Shown in pieces: positions 1 to 8,331 of a stretch of 64,000 nt of DNA (the first letter of the stretch is position 1; each line of letters begins with the position of its first letter). The stretch is from Woeseiaceae bacterium (GTDB taxonomy: Bacteria > Pseudomonadota > Gammaproteobacteria > Steroidobacterales > Woeseiaceae), in assembly GCA_021773115.1 (NCBI GenBank), contig JAJFKS010000025.1:186001-250000 (forward strand), in the 5' to 3' direction. A model generated the notes under the pieces. That model did no database searches. It saw nothing but the letters and a program-made list of their open reading frames with translations, and was not told the DNA's origin. Made by a program: the position numbers and the translations under genes.

Positions 1-132
1 TCGGTCGACACTATCGTGACCCAGGTCGAAAAAACCGTGGAATATCGACAGGGGTCGCGAATTGGAGACATCGTGACAGGCGATTCATTGAACCTTAAGC
101 TGAGTGGATGGCGAAAAACTTTCCTATCCTGA
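1..132 (+). CDS. 3' end of a gene entering from the left (uncertain)
   Basis: Frame 1 is open from the first base to a TGA at 130-132, giving about 43 residues with a reasonable soluble composition and ending SGWRKTFLS. The other two forward frames are closed earlier (stops near 17 and 98). If real, it overlaps the start of the next gene at 108 by about 25 bases. I do not recognise the fragment, and the stretch is short enough to be open by chance. Confidence 0.3.
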   Translation, partial: SVDTIVTQVEKTVEYRQGSRIGDIVTGDSLNLKLSGWRKTFLS

Positions 133-1307
133 TCCTGGTCCTGATCGCGGCCGCCGCCTGCGGTGACAGCGATAGCTCGCCCGGTCGCGTCATCACACCG
201 CCACCAGTAGCCGTCACGCCAGCGATCGCAACAGCACGGGTTTTCAGCAACCTGTCGTTCAACCAGGGGCTGGCGCTTAAGCAGGCACCGGGTGATTCAT
301 CACGATGGTTTGTAGTTGAGAAGGGCGGGGTTATTCGTGTATTTGCGAATGACCCGAATGTAATGTCGTCGAGCGTTTTTCTCGACATCAGTGCGCGTGT
401 CAATGCATCGGGTGAAGGTGGCTTGCTTGGCATAGCCTTTCATCCGAATTACCCGACCATTCCCGAAGTCTTCGTTTCCTACACTCGCACCGGATCACCG
501 CTGGTGTCCTATCTGTCCCGATTCTCCTCGGTTGACGCCGGACTTACACTGGATGCAGCAAGCGAACAGGTCATCCTGACTGTCGCGCAGCCGGCCACCA
601 ATCATAACGGCGGCGACGTCGCCTTCGGGCCTGATGGATATCTGTACATCGGATTCGGCGACGGCGGCGGTTCAGGTGATCCGTCCCGCAACGCGCAAAA
701 TACGACGAACATTATGGGCGCAATAGTGCGCATCGATGTTGTCGGGGGTTCACCATACGCAATTCCGTCGGGTAATCCGTTTGAAACGAATGCAGTGTGC
801 TCCACTGGCATTGGCATGACCGCCTGTCCGGAAATTTACGCCTGGGGATTACGCAATCCCTGGCGCTTTGCATTTGATCAGGTCACGCAAAATCTCTGGG
901 TTGGTGACGTGGGTCAGGGTAGCTGGGAGGAAATCGATGTCATAACAGCCGGAAGCAATTACGGCTGGAATGTTCGCGAAGGTGCCCATTGTTTCGATCC
1001 GCCATCAGGCTGCGCTACGACCTTTGTTGAGCCAATAGCAGAGTATGGGCGGAGCCTCGGGCAGTCTGTTACCGGCGGCTATGTTTATCGTGGCTCGGCA
1101 ATTTCGGACTTGGTTGGCTGGTACCTGTTCGGCGATTTTGCTTCCGGCCGCCTGTTCGGTATTCCTGCTTCCAGTACCGCCGGAGTTGTACCTGAAGTCT
1201 TTGCTGAAACCGGATTGCAGATTGTCGGCTTCGGTGAAGACAGCAACGGTGAAATCTACGTCATTCATTTCGGCGGCACTATTCACCAGATCGTCGACGT
1301 ACCGTAG
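108..1307 (+). CDS. PQQ-dependent sugar dehydrogenase-like lipoprotein (GSDH family)
   Basis: Predicted six-bladed beta-propeller of the glucose/sorbosone dehydrogenase family, which uses PQQ to oxidise sugars or related polyols in the periplasm. The N-terminus is a lipoprotein signal: MAKN, a hydrophobic run, then the lipobox AAAC at residues 16-19, so the mature protein should be membrane-anchored by its first cysteine. Family hallmarks include the NHNGGDVAFGPDGYLYIGFG stretch, GDGGGSGDP, WGLRNPWRFAFD and GDVGQGSWEEID. Length 399 residues is normal. The substrate cannot be read from sequence; many homologues are called only 'PQQ-dependent sugar dehydrogenase'. No PQQ synthesis genes lie nearby. 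It stands alone, with fhs starting 57 bases downstream. Confidence 0.88.
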   Translation: MAKNFPILILVLIAAAACGDSDSSPGRVITPPPVAVTPAIATARVFSNLSFNQGLALKQAPGDSSRWFVVEKGGVIRVFANDPNVMSSSVFLDISARVNASGEGGLLGIAFHPNYPTIPEVFVSYTRTGSPLVSYLSRFSSVDAGLTLDAASEQVILTVAQPATNHNGGDVAFGPDGYLYIGFGDGGGSGDPSRNAQNTTNIMGAIVRIDVVGGSPYAIPSGNPFETNAVCSTGIGMTACPEIYAWGLRNPWRFAFDQVTQNLWVGDVGQGSWEEIDVITAGSNYGWNVREGAHCFDPPSGCATTFVEPIAEYGRSLGQSVTGGYVYRGSAISDLVGWYLFGDFASGRLFGIPASSTAGVVPEVFAETGLQIVGFGEDSNGEIYVIHFGGTIHQIVDVP

Positions 1308-1364
1308 ACCCAGGATTGCGCTAGAATCTGCTGCCAGTTCCCAAGGCAATGGCAAAGGTGATAC

Positions 1365-3041
1365 GTGGCGGTCAAAAGTGATATCGAAATTGCGCAGGCG
1401 GCGAATATTCTTCCTATCCGGGAAATCGCTGCGAAACTCGCTATTCCCTATGAAGCATTGATTCCCTTTGGTCACGACAAGGCCAAGATTAGTGCGGACT
1501 TTATCAAGGCGAACGGCAAGTCAAAAAACGGCAAACTCATTCTTGTTACCGCCGTATCTCCGACGCCGGCTGGCGAAGGTAAGACGACGACAACCGTAGG
1601 GCTGGGTGACGGCCTGAATCGTATTGGCAAGAAAACGGTGATCTGTCTGCGCGAACCGAGTCTCGGCCCATGCTTTGGCATGAAGGGAGGCGCAGCGGGC
1701 GGTGGTTATGCCCAGGTCGTTCCGATGACGGATATCAATTTGCATTTTACCGGTGATTTTCACGCGATCGGTGCCGCAAATAATTTGCTCGCGGCACTAA
1801 TCGACAATCATATGCACTGGGACAACGAACTCAACATTGATCCGCGGCGGGTCAACTGGCGCCGCGTGCTCGATATGAATGATCGTGTCTTGCGAACAAT
1901 TACCTCGGGCCTCGGCGGGTATCACAACGGCGTCGTGCGTGAGGCCGGCTTCGATATCACGGTGGCGTCCGAGGTCATGGCGATATTCTGTCTTGCGACT
2001 GACCTGGCCGATCTGGAAAACCGACTGGCTAACATCGTTCTGGGCTATACGCGTAGCAATGAGGCGGTTACGGTCCGGCAGCTAAACGCTCACGGGGCCA
2101 TGACCGCATTGCTGCGTGATTCGTTTCAGCCCAATATTGTGCAAACGATGGAGAATAATCCGGCATTCATGCACGGCGGACCGTTCGCCAATATTGCACA
2201 CGGCTGCAACTCAATTATTGCAACGACCACTGCGCTGAAGCTTGCTGACTACGTCGTCACCGAAGCTGGATTCGGCGCGGACCTCGGTGCTGAAAAGTTT
2301 TTTAACATCAAATGTCGTAAGGCGGGACTGGAGCCGGATGCCGTGGTCCTGGTCGCAACCATTAAGGCGCTGAAAATGCATGGCGGGATCGCGGTCGGTG
2401 ATTTGGCCGCCGAGAATCTCAAAGCACTGGAATCAGGCTGCAAAAACCTGGAACGACATATCCGAAACCTGGGTAAGTTTGGCGTCCCAATCGTCGTCGC
2501 GATCAATCATTTCACGGCCGATACCGATGCTGAGGTGAAACTCGTGCAAGAGTTTTGCGCGAAGTATCACGTCAAGGCGATTAAGTGCACGCACTGGGCG
2601 GATGGCGGAAAAGGGGCTCAGGAACTATCAGAACATGTTGCGAAACTTTGTGACAGTGGTGCTGCACAATTTCGTACTTTGTATGATGACGATATTCCAT
2701 TATGGGAAAAGGCTGCAACGATCGCACGTGAAATTTACGGCGCGGACGACATCATTGCCGACAAGAAAGTCCGCGAGCAGTTTGAGCAGTTTCAGGAAGC
2801 GGGTTATTCGAAATACCCCATCTGCATGGCGAAAACACAATACAGTTTTTCAACGGACCCGAATTTGCGCGGCGCGCCCAGTGGGCATGTCGTGCCGATC
2901 CGCGAGGTCCGGCTGGCGGCTGGTGCGGAATTTATCGTCGTTGTCTGCGGCGCGATAATGACCATGCCCGGATTGCCGCGCGTTCCGGCCGCGAATGACA
3001 TTCGCGTCAACAAGGACGGACAGATTGAGGGGCTGTCCTAG
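1365..3041 (+). CDS. fhs: Formate--tetrahydrofolate ligase
   Basis: Cytoplasmic enzyme that makes 10-formyl-THF from formate, THF and ATP, feeding one-carbon units into purines and fMet. At 558 residues it has the usual length. The ATP-binding loop [14 protein letters not shown] is at residues 66-79, followed by typical family blocks [19 protein letters not shown] and HFTGDFHAI. The start is GTG at 1365 with an AAGG ribosome site about 8 bases upstream; the product begins [13 protein letters not shown]. It is transcribed alone toward a convergent small gene that ends 6 bases away. Family-level identification is secure. Confidence 0.96.
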   Translation: MAVKSDIEIAQAANILPIREIAAKLAIPYEALIPFGHDKAKISADFIKANGKSKNGKLILVTAVSPTPAGEGKTTTTVGLGDGLNRIGKKTVICLREPSLGPCFGMKGGAAGGGYAQVVPMTDINLHFTGDFHAIGAANNLLAALIDNHMHWDNELNIDPRRVNWRRVLDMNDRVLRTITSGLGGYHNGVVREAGFDITVASEVMAIFCLATDLADLENRLANIVLGYTRSNEAVTVRQLNAHGAMTALLRDSFQPNIVQTMENNPAFMHGGPFANIAHGCNSIIATTTALKLADYVVTEAGFGADLGAEKFFNIKCRKAGLEPDAVVLVATIKALKMHGGIAVGDLAAENLKALESGCKNLERHIRNLGKFGVPIVVAINHFTADTDAEVKLVQEFCAKYHVKAIKCTHWADGGKGAQELSEHVAKLCDSGAAQFRTLYDDDIPLWEKAATIAREIYGADDIIADKKVREQFEQFQEAGYSKYPICMAKTQYSFSTDPNLRGAPSGHVVPIREVRLAAGAEFIVVVCGAIMTMPGLPRVPAANDIRVNKDGQIEGLS

Positions 3042-3047
3042 GACGGG

Positions 3048-3299
3048 CTAGTCGGACTCCACCAGTCGGTGACTGTCGGCCGCGGTCAATGTGCAGCCGT
3101 ACACTTCCTTGAGTTGCTCGATAATCGTCCGAGTGTCGGCCGAGAAGGGCGCTTTGCCTTCAAACGCGTGCAGGACTATGCCTTCGATAAGGTCGCCGAG
3201 TGAAATGTCGGCGTATTCAGCGACGCCTTTCAGGACCTTGAGCAGCGAGGATTCGATGCGGACGCCAGTCTGGGTTCGCTTGATCGGGGTTTTGGGCAT
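3048..3299 (-). CDS. Small ribbon-helix-helix-like protein, candidate transcriptional repressor
   Basis: 83 residues, basic N-terminus (MPKTPIKRTQTGVRIE) followed by predicted helices (SLLKVLKGVAEYADIS, LGDLIEGIVLHAFEG). A short strand with alternating charged residues, then two helices, is the pattern of MetJ/Arc-type DNA-binding proteins that act as dimers. The start codon ATG at 3299 has AAGG close upstream and a perfect TATAAT hexamer just beyond. A tandem 8-base repeat lies against that hexamer, as expected for an autoregulated repressor. I recognise it as a conserved hypothetical protein, not as a named regulator; DNA binding is inferred from the pattern only. Confidence 0.65.
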   Translation of the reverse strand: MPKTPIKRTQTGVRIESSLLKVLKGVAEYADISLGDLIEGIVLHAFEGKAPFSADTRTIIEQLKEVYGCTLTAADSHRLVESD

Positions 3300-3315
3300 G
3301 GTTTGACCTTAATTC

Positions 3316-3321
3316 ATTATA
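3316..3321 (-). promoter_or_regulatory. -10 element for the small RHH-like gene
   Basis: Read on the minus strand this is TATAAT, a perfect -10 hexamer, 17 bases upstream of the ATG at 3299. Transcription would start near 3309, giving an almost leaderless message. No good -35 box is seen at 16-18 bases; TTGTTA is present but only 14 bases away. Confidence 0.45.
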
Positions 3322-3325
3322 TCGA

Positions 3326-3341
3326 GGTAACATGGTAACAA
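3326..3341. repeat. Tandem 8-base direct repeat, candidate operator
   Basis: Two adjacent copies differing only at the last base (GGTAACAT then GGTAACAA). They sit immediately upstream of the minus-strand TATAAT and in the divergent region between the RHH-like gene and the CadC-like regulator. A related inverted copy (TTTACCGTTAC) follows around 3368-3378. Position and repeat form fit a repressor operator, possibly for the neighbouring RHH-like protein. Confidence 0.4.
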
Positions 3342-3437
3342 TGTACTAATTGCTTTTCAAGCCTGGGTTTACCGTTACAGTCCGTTGGCGAGAACGGCAG
3401 CGCCTGGGCGCGTTAGATCGCATTGGGGGCAGGCAAA

Positions 3438-5297
3438 ATGCCAACGGTTGAAGAATTACGCGATGGGTTTACGCTTGGCGACTGCGAAGTACTGCCAAAT
3501 GAAGGCCTTATCCGGCGCGGTGACGAAGTGCTTCGGCCGGAGCCGCAGACCTGGCGCGTATTGCTGGCGCTGGCAGCTCGCGACGGTAAGCTCGTCAGCA
3601 AGGGCGACCTGGTCCGCGAGGTCTGGGATGGTCGTGCCGTTGCCGACGACCCGATCAATCGGGCAATTCGTGAAGTCCGCAAGTGCTTTGGAGACTCTGC
3701 TAAGGCCCCGACCTACGTTGAAACGCTGCACAAGCGGGGCTATCGCCTGCTGCAAAACGTTGTTTTACCTGAAGCCAATCCAGAACACGCTGCCAGGGCG
3801 GCGAGTACGAGCCCGAGTTTGCGCCGCTGGAGAGTCGCCGCTGTTGCGCTGGCCCTCAGCGTTGTTGTGATCATCACCGGGATCTGGGTACGCACGAGTA
3901 CGCCGCCGCCCCTTCGTTCGATTGCCATCTTGCCGTTCGAAAATCTTAGCGGCCGAGATTCCGACGAGTACATTGTCTCGGGCTTAAAAGTCGCGCTGGT
4001 TCAGGCGCTGCATGGCATGCAGGGTTTCGTGGTCAAAAATGGTGCTGTCAGGTATCAAATGGAGCCCGATGAGATCGCGACCTTACTTGGCGTAGAGAGT
4101 GTCCTTGTTGGCACACTGCAACGAAGCGGCGATCTGCTTCGAGTCAGCTACTTTATCTCAAAGGACGGTCAGGTCGATTATTCGGAAAGCGTCGAAGGCA
4201 TGTCCGACGACCTGTTTTCCTTGCAGGAAAAACTCGCCGTTGCCGTCCGTTCGAATCTGGGGGACGAACTGGCGCCCGCGTTGATTACAGGACACAGGCC
4301 CGGAAGTGAGGCCTATGATAGTTACATGCGCGGCATGCACGCGCTGGAAAACCGTGGCGAACCGGGTCGCCTTGAAGAGGCAATCGAATTGTTCCGGGCC
4401 GCGATCAAACGCGACCGGCAATATGGGCCATCGTATCTTGCGCTGGCGACAGCCTACGCATTGATGCCCGACTACCGGTCATCGCCGTCGGAAGAAATGA
4501 ATCGCCAGGCATTGGCCGTGATTGAATCGGGGGTCGCCGTCGATCCGGTAATTGGCAATGCGGCCGGTGCCATCTATGGATTCGTCTATCACAAGGAAAA
4601 GCGCTGGCAGGAAGCGGAACTCGCGTATCAGCGCGCGGTAAACGCCATGGTCATCGATTCGAACGCGTTCAACTGGTATTCACGCATGCTGTCGAGTGTC
4701 GGGCGCATGGATGACGCACTACAGCAGGCCTTGCGGGCACTCGAACTCGACCCCCGCTCAGCGGTCAATAACAGTCGCGCTGCAATCACCTACACGTGGC
4801 TCGGCGATACCGAAAAAGCGCAGGAATATTTCGTTCGCGCAAATCACCTGGGTGCCAAAGGTCCAACTCACATGCTTGCCTATGCCTTCTTGCTTTCGCG
4901 AAATGGCGACATCGATTTGGCCAGAGAAGTTGCAAGCATTGGTATGGAACTCGCCAGTGAAGACACCAGCTGGATCGGCCCTGTATTTGATGGTTTCGCC
5001 GATCCAGAAAAAATACCGCAGGCATTGCTGGCTCTGAACGAGTCATCGGCTTCTGCACAGGTGCAGTTCACGGCGAGAACCCTGTTCGGAGACCTTGATG
5101 GCGCGATGGAAATTGCGAAACAGCTGGAGAAACCGGGCGAAATATTTGAAATGGACCTGTTGTTTGTTCCTGAGCTGAAAGCGATTCACGGACATCCCGA
5201 CTTCATGCCATTACTCGAGCGACTCGGCGTAACTGAATATTGGCGACAAAATGGCTGCGAGTTTCGCGACGATCGGGTGAAGTGCACGGGCGGCTAA
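3438..5297 (+). CDS. CadC-like membrane-bound regulator with TolB-like and TPR domains
   Basis: 619 residues. Residues about 10-107 form an OmpR/CadC-type winged-helix DNA-binding domain (VNEALHKRGYR-like end: YVETLHKRGYRLLQNV). A single transmembrane helix lies at about 132-150. Residues 160-255 resemble the TolB N-terminal-like domain (RSIAILPFENLSGRDSDEYI), and the rest (about 285-600) is built of TPR-like helical pairs. The layout puts the DNA-binding domain in the cytoplasm and a periplasmic sensor arm outside. The ATG at 3438 is preferred over an upstream TTG at 3423 because GCAGG precedes it. Signal and targets are unknown. It ends overlapping arfB by 4 bases, tail to tail. Confidence 0.82.
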   Translation: MPTVEELRDGFTLGDCEVLPNEGLIRRGDEVLRPEPQTWRVLLALAARDGKLVSKGDLVREVWDGRAVADDPINRAIREVRKCFGDSAKAPTYVETLHKRGYRLLQNVVLPEANPEHAARAASTSPSLRRWRVAAVALALSVVVIITGIWVRTSTPPPLRSIAILPFENLSGRDSDEYIVSGLKVALVQALHGMQGFVVKNGAVRYQMEPDEIATLLGVESVLVGTLQRSGDLLRVSYFISKDGQVDYSESVEGMSDDLFSLQEKLAVAVRSNLGDELAPALITGHRPGSEAYDSYMRGMHALENRGEPGRLEEAIELFRAAIKRDRQYGPSYLALATAYALMPDYRSSPSEEMNRQALAVIESGVAVDPVIGNAAGAIYGFVYHKEKRWQEAELAYQRAVNAMVIDSNAFNWYSRMLSSVGRMDDALQQALRALELDPRSAVNNSRAAITYTWLGDTEKAQEYFVRANHLGAKGPTHMLAYAFLLSRNGDIDLAREVASIGMELASEDTSWIGPVFDGFADPEKIPQALLALNESSASAQVQFTARTLFGDLDGAMEIAKQLEKPGEIFEMDLLFVPELKAIHGHPDFMPLLERLGVTEYWRQNGCEFRDDRVKCTGG

Positions 5298-5719
5298 TCG
5301 TCTTTGACGATGCGGCGGGAACGCTTTAGTGCGCCACGGCGACTCTTCATGTCCAGCCGTTTTTGTTTCGCCCTTTTGCTCGGGCGGGTTTTAATGCGGC
5401 GTTTCGGTTCACGTGTGGCTGTTGCGATCAGCTCAGTTAGCCGGCAAAGGGCTGCCTGGCGATTTCGGTCCTGGCTCTTGTAGGCCTGTGACTTGATGAC
5501 AATGATGCCGTCATCGGTAATTCGATGGTCCGACATCGCAAGCAGGCGTGTTTTGATGCGAACAGGGATCGCCGCACATTCACTTGCATCAAATCGTAAA
5601 TGAATTGCGGTTGCCACCTTGTTGACGTTTTGACCACCCGCACCCTGCGAACGTATTGCCGTCATAGTTATTTCGGACAATGGAATTCGAATGTCGTCCG
5701 AAATGTCGAGAGTGTCCAC
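5294..5719 (-). CDS. arfB: Alternative ribosome-rescue factor ArfB (GGQ peptidyl-tRNA hydrolase)
   Basis: Small release-factor-like protein that hydrolyses peptidyl-tRNA on stalled ribosomes. The catalytic motif is in SQGAGGQNVNK, followed by TAIHLRF and a lysine/arginine-rich tail (TREPKRRIKTRPSKRAKQKR) that would thread into the empty mRNA channel. I start it at GTG 5719: GGAG lies 5 bases upstream and the resulting 141 residues match the 140 of E. coli YaeJ. The frame stays open well past this point into the divergent MFS gene, but that extension has no family similarity. Divergent from the MFS gene, with 52 bases between starts. Confidence 0.9.
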   Translation of the reverse strand: MDTLDISDDIRIPLSEITMTAIRSQGAGGQNVNKVATAIHLRFDASECAAIPVRIKTRLLAMSDHRITDDGIIVIKSQAYKSQDRNRQAALCRLTELIATATREPKRRIKTRPSKRAKQKRLDMKSRRGALKRSRRIVKDD

Positions 5720-5771
5720 AATGGCTCCAATGTGTGAGAATGCGCTCCAATACTCCTTATCGGTAACCTGA

Positions 5772-6965
5772 ATGCAAGTTCGCAATCTATCGGTCCTCAT
5801 CATTTGCCAGCTAATTTCGACGACCGGGTCCATTGTGATGGTTACGCTCGGTGGAATTATTGGCACACAGCTGGCTGTAAACAAAGCATTTGCAACGTTG
5901 CCGTTGTCGGTCATGGTGATTGCCATCGCGGCGACAACGATTCCCGCGACCATGCTGATGCGTCGGATTGGCCGGCGAAACAGCTTTTCAATTGCATCTT
6001 TATCTGCCGTGTTAGCGCTGTTTATCGCTGTATTTGCGCTCAAAAACTCGAGTTTTCTTTTCTACAACCTCTCCGTCATGTTGTTCGGCGTCAACATGGC
6101 CTTTACCTACCAGTACCGATACGCAGCCGCCGAGAGCGTTGATGAAAAGTACGTGCCACGTGCGATATCGCTTGTGCTGGTTGGGTCGATTGGCGCAGCG
6201 TTTGTTGGCAAGGAGCTGGCAACACGCGGCCAGTTCTGGGTCGATGGCATCCCCTACGCCGGTACGATGATCGTATTGGCAGCGATGTTTTTCGTGCAAG
6301 CGATGTTGTTTCAGATGATGGCACCACCACGAGATCAAACTTCGTCGACTGACAACAAAACTGGACGCTCATTAGGTGAAATTATTCGGCAACCGTTGTT
6401 CATCGTTGCAGTGCTCGGTGCAACCACTGGATTCGGACTGATGACCTTAGTCATGACTGCGACGCCACTCAGCATGCACGTTACAGATCATTTTTCTCTG
6501 GAAGAAACGGCCAGTGTCATTCGGGCGCACGTGCTGGGTATGTATGTACCGTCACTGGCCACGGGTTTTCTGATCGAAAAGATTGGCGTGATGAAACTCA
6601 TGTTCGCCGGGGCGCTCGGTTTGCTGGCGGCCGTGTTCGTTGGCTTGCAGGGGCATAGCTTACTGCATTATTGGTGGGCGCTGGTGTTACTCGGAGTCAG
6701 CTGGAATTTCCTATACGTCGGTGGCACGACAATGCTGACGTACACGTACAGCGCCTCAGAACGATTTCGCGCGCAGGGTATTAACGAATTCCTGATCTTC
6801 GGTACATCGGCAACGGCCTCTCTGCTTGCCGGCGCTGTCATCCACTTTTTTGGCTGGAATACTCTGATGCTCGTTCCGGTTCCATTTCTATTAATCATAT
6901 GTGCGGCCCTGATCGTTGTCAGAAATAACCCGTTATTATTGTCGCATGGCAAGTCAAATGGCTAA
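5772..6965 (+). CDS. MFS transporter
   Basis: 397 residues with about twelve hydrophobic segments and the loop between TM2 and TM3 carrying MLMRRIGRRNSF, a form of the MFS motif A. The substrate is not evident from sequence. It is the first gene of an apparent operon: its end overlaps the start of the PLP decarboxylase by about 20 bases, and the FAD oxidase follows with a 4-base overlap. The context therefore suggests transport of an amino acid, an amine or an oxidation product, but this is inference from gene order. Confidence 0.85.
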   Translation: MQVRNLSVLIICQLISTTGSIVMVTLGGIIGTQLAVNKAFATLPLSVMVIAIAATTIPATMLMRRIGRRNSFSIASLSAVLALFIAVFALKNSSFLFYNLSVMLFGVNMAFTYQYRYAAAESVDEKYVPRAISLVLVGSIGAAFVGKELATRGQFWVDGIPYAGTMIVLAAMFFVQAMLFQMMAPPRDQTSSTDNKTGRSLGEIIRQPLFIVAVLGATTGFGLMTLVMTATPLSMHVTDHFSLEETASVIRAHVLGMYVPSLATGFLIEKIGVMKLMFAGALGLLAAVFVGLQGHSLLHYWWALVLLGVSWNFLYVGGTTMLTYTYSASERFRAQGINEFLIFGTSATASLLAGAVIHFFGWNTLMLVPVPFLLIICAALIVVRNNPLLLSHGKSNG

Positions 6966-8331
6966 GGGCTCCGATTTGCGCATTCTTCTCGACGACGCCG
7001 CACGGCGCGCAATCGACTATCGGGAAACTGCCAGTGAACGTCACGTTGCACCTTCGCCTGATGCAGTAGACGACGTCGAAAAATTTGTTGAGCCGCTGCC
7101 CGAAGCAGGAACTGATGACCGGGAGGTCCTGGCGATGCTCGACCGTTTGGGGTCTCCCGCAACCGTGGCAATGACCGGGCCACGCTATTTCGGATTTGTT
7201 ATCGGTGGTTCGCTTCCGGTGACCGTTGCGACGAACTGGCTCAGCACCGCCTGGGATCAAAACGTCGGTATGCACGAAGTGACGCCGGCAACGTCAACTC
7301 TGGAACGCGTCGCGATGGACTGGATGATCGAATTGTTCGGCTTGCCAGCTAACAGCGCGGCCTCGTTTGTGACCGGCGCGACGGTCGCCAATTTCACAGC
7401 GCTCGCCGCGGCTCGACATCGTGTTTTTGCCGATATCGGCTGGAACGTCGAGGCGGACGGACTTATCGGGGCACCACCCGTCACGATCATTGTATCCGAG
7501 GAGACGCACCCGACGGTTTTCAAGTCACTGGGCTTGCTTGGCTTCGGTCGTAACCGCGTCGTGCGCGCTGCGGTTGATTCGCAAGGTAGCATCGATGCAA
7601 AACGCTTCCCCGCGATCGACGGGCCAACCATCATCTGCACGCAGGCGGGCAACGTGAATACCGGGGCATTTGATCCAGTCGGTGATATTTGTGACCTGGC
7701 AAAACCCAAAGGCGCCTGGGTCCACGTCGACGGGGCCTTTGGACTGTGGGCTGCGGCGTCACCGGACAGGGCACATCTATGCTCAGGTTTTGCCACCGCT
7801 GATTCGTGGGCTACAGATGCGCACAAATGGTTGAATGTACCGTACGACAGCGGCGTTGCCTTCGTTCGTGACGCAGCATCCTTGCAGTCCGCAATGGCCA
7901 TTAAAGCCGACTACCTGATGACGGAAACCGCGTATCGGAATCCATCCGATTTCACACCGGAGTTGTCACGTCGTGCACGCGGCGTTGATGTCTGGGCGGC
8001 ATTGAAATCGCTGGGCCGGCAGGGCGTCGCTGAAATGATTGATCGCTGCTGTAGCAATGCCAGGCGATTTGCGGACGGTCTGAGTGCAGCCGGCTACGAG
8101 GTATTGAATAAGGTAGTACTGAACCAGGTACTCGTATCATTTGGCGACGATGCCACGAACCGCAGGATCATTGATCACATTCAAAAGGACGGCACTTGCT
8201 GGTGCGGCGTCACGGTCTGGCAACAGAAAACGGCCATGCGCATCAGTGTTTGCAATTGGTCAACGACTGAAGAAGACGTCGATCGGAGCCTGGACGCCAT
8301 ACTGGCAATTGCGGCGCGTGAGCGGCAGTGA
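6946..8331 (+). CDS. Pyridoxal-phosphate-dependent group II decarboxylase
   Basis: 461 residues, of the aromatic-amino-acid/glutamate decarboxylase family that removes the alpha-carboxyl group of an amino acid to give an amine. The PLP-binding lysine is K294 in DSWATDAHKWLNVPYD; the cofactor-contacting aspartate lies in AWVHVDGAFG. The N-terminal region about the substrate tunnel (TGPRYFGFVIGG) is typical. Start choice is between ATG 6946 and ATG 6958, neither with a strong ribosome site; both overlap the MFS gene. The amino acid used cannot be assigned. The adjacent FAD oxidase would be suited to oxidise the amine product. Confidence 0.85.
   Translation: MASQMAKGSDLRILLDDAARRAIDYRETASERHVAPSPDAVDDVEKFVEPLPEAGTDDREVLAMLDRLGSPATVAMTGPRYFGFVIGGSLPVTVATNWLSTAWDQNVGMHEVTPATSTLERVAMDWMIELFGLPANSAASFVTGATVANFTALAAARHRVFADIGWNVEADGLIGAPPVTIIVSEETHPTVFKSLGLLGFGRNRVVRAAVDSQGSIDAKRFPAIDGPTIICTQAGNVNTGAFDPVGDICDLAKPKGAWVHVDGAFGLWAAASPDRAHLCSGFATADSWATDAHKWLNVPYDSGVAFVRDAASLQSAMAIKADYLMTETAYRNPSDFTPELSRRARGVDVWAALKSLGRQGVAEMIDRCCSNARRFADGLSAAGYEVLNKVVLNQVLVSFGDDATNRRIIDHIQKDGTCWCGVTVWQQKTAMRISVCNWSTTEEDVDRSLDAILAIAARERQ

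Noticed and set aside
1322..1327. TAGAAT as the -10 element of fhs
   Set aside because: Good -10 match but no -35 sequence at 16-18 bases, so a promoter was not called.
5720..6043. Open extension of arfB into the MFS gene
   Set aside because: It runs antisense to a real membrane protein gene; GTG 5719 has a good ribosome site and gives the family's normal length.
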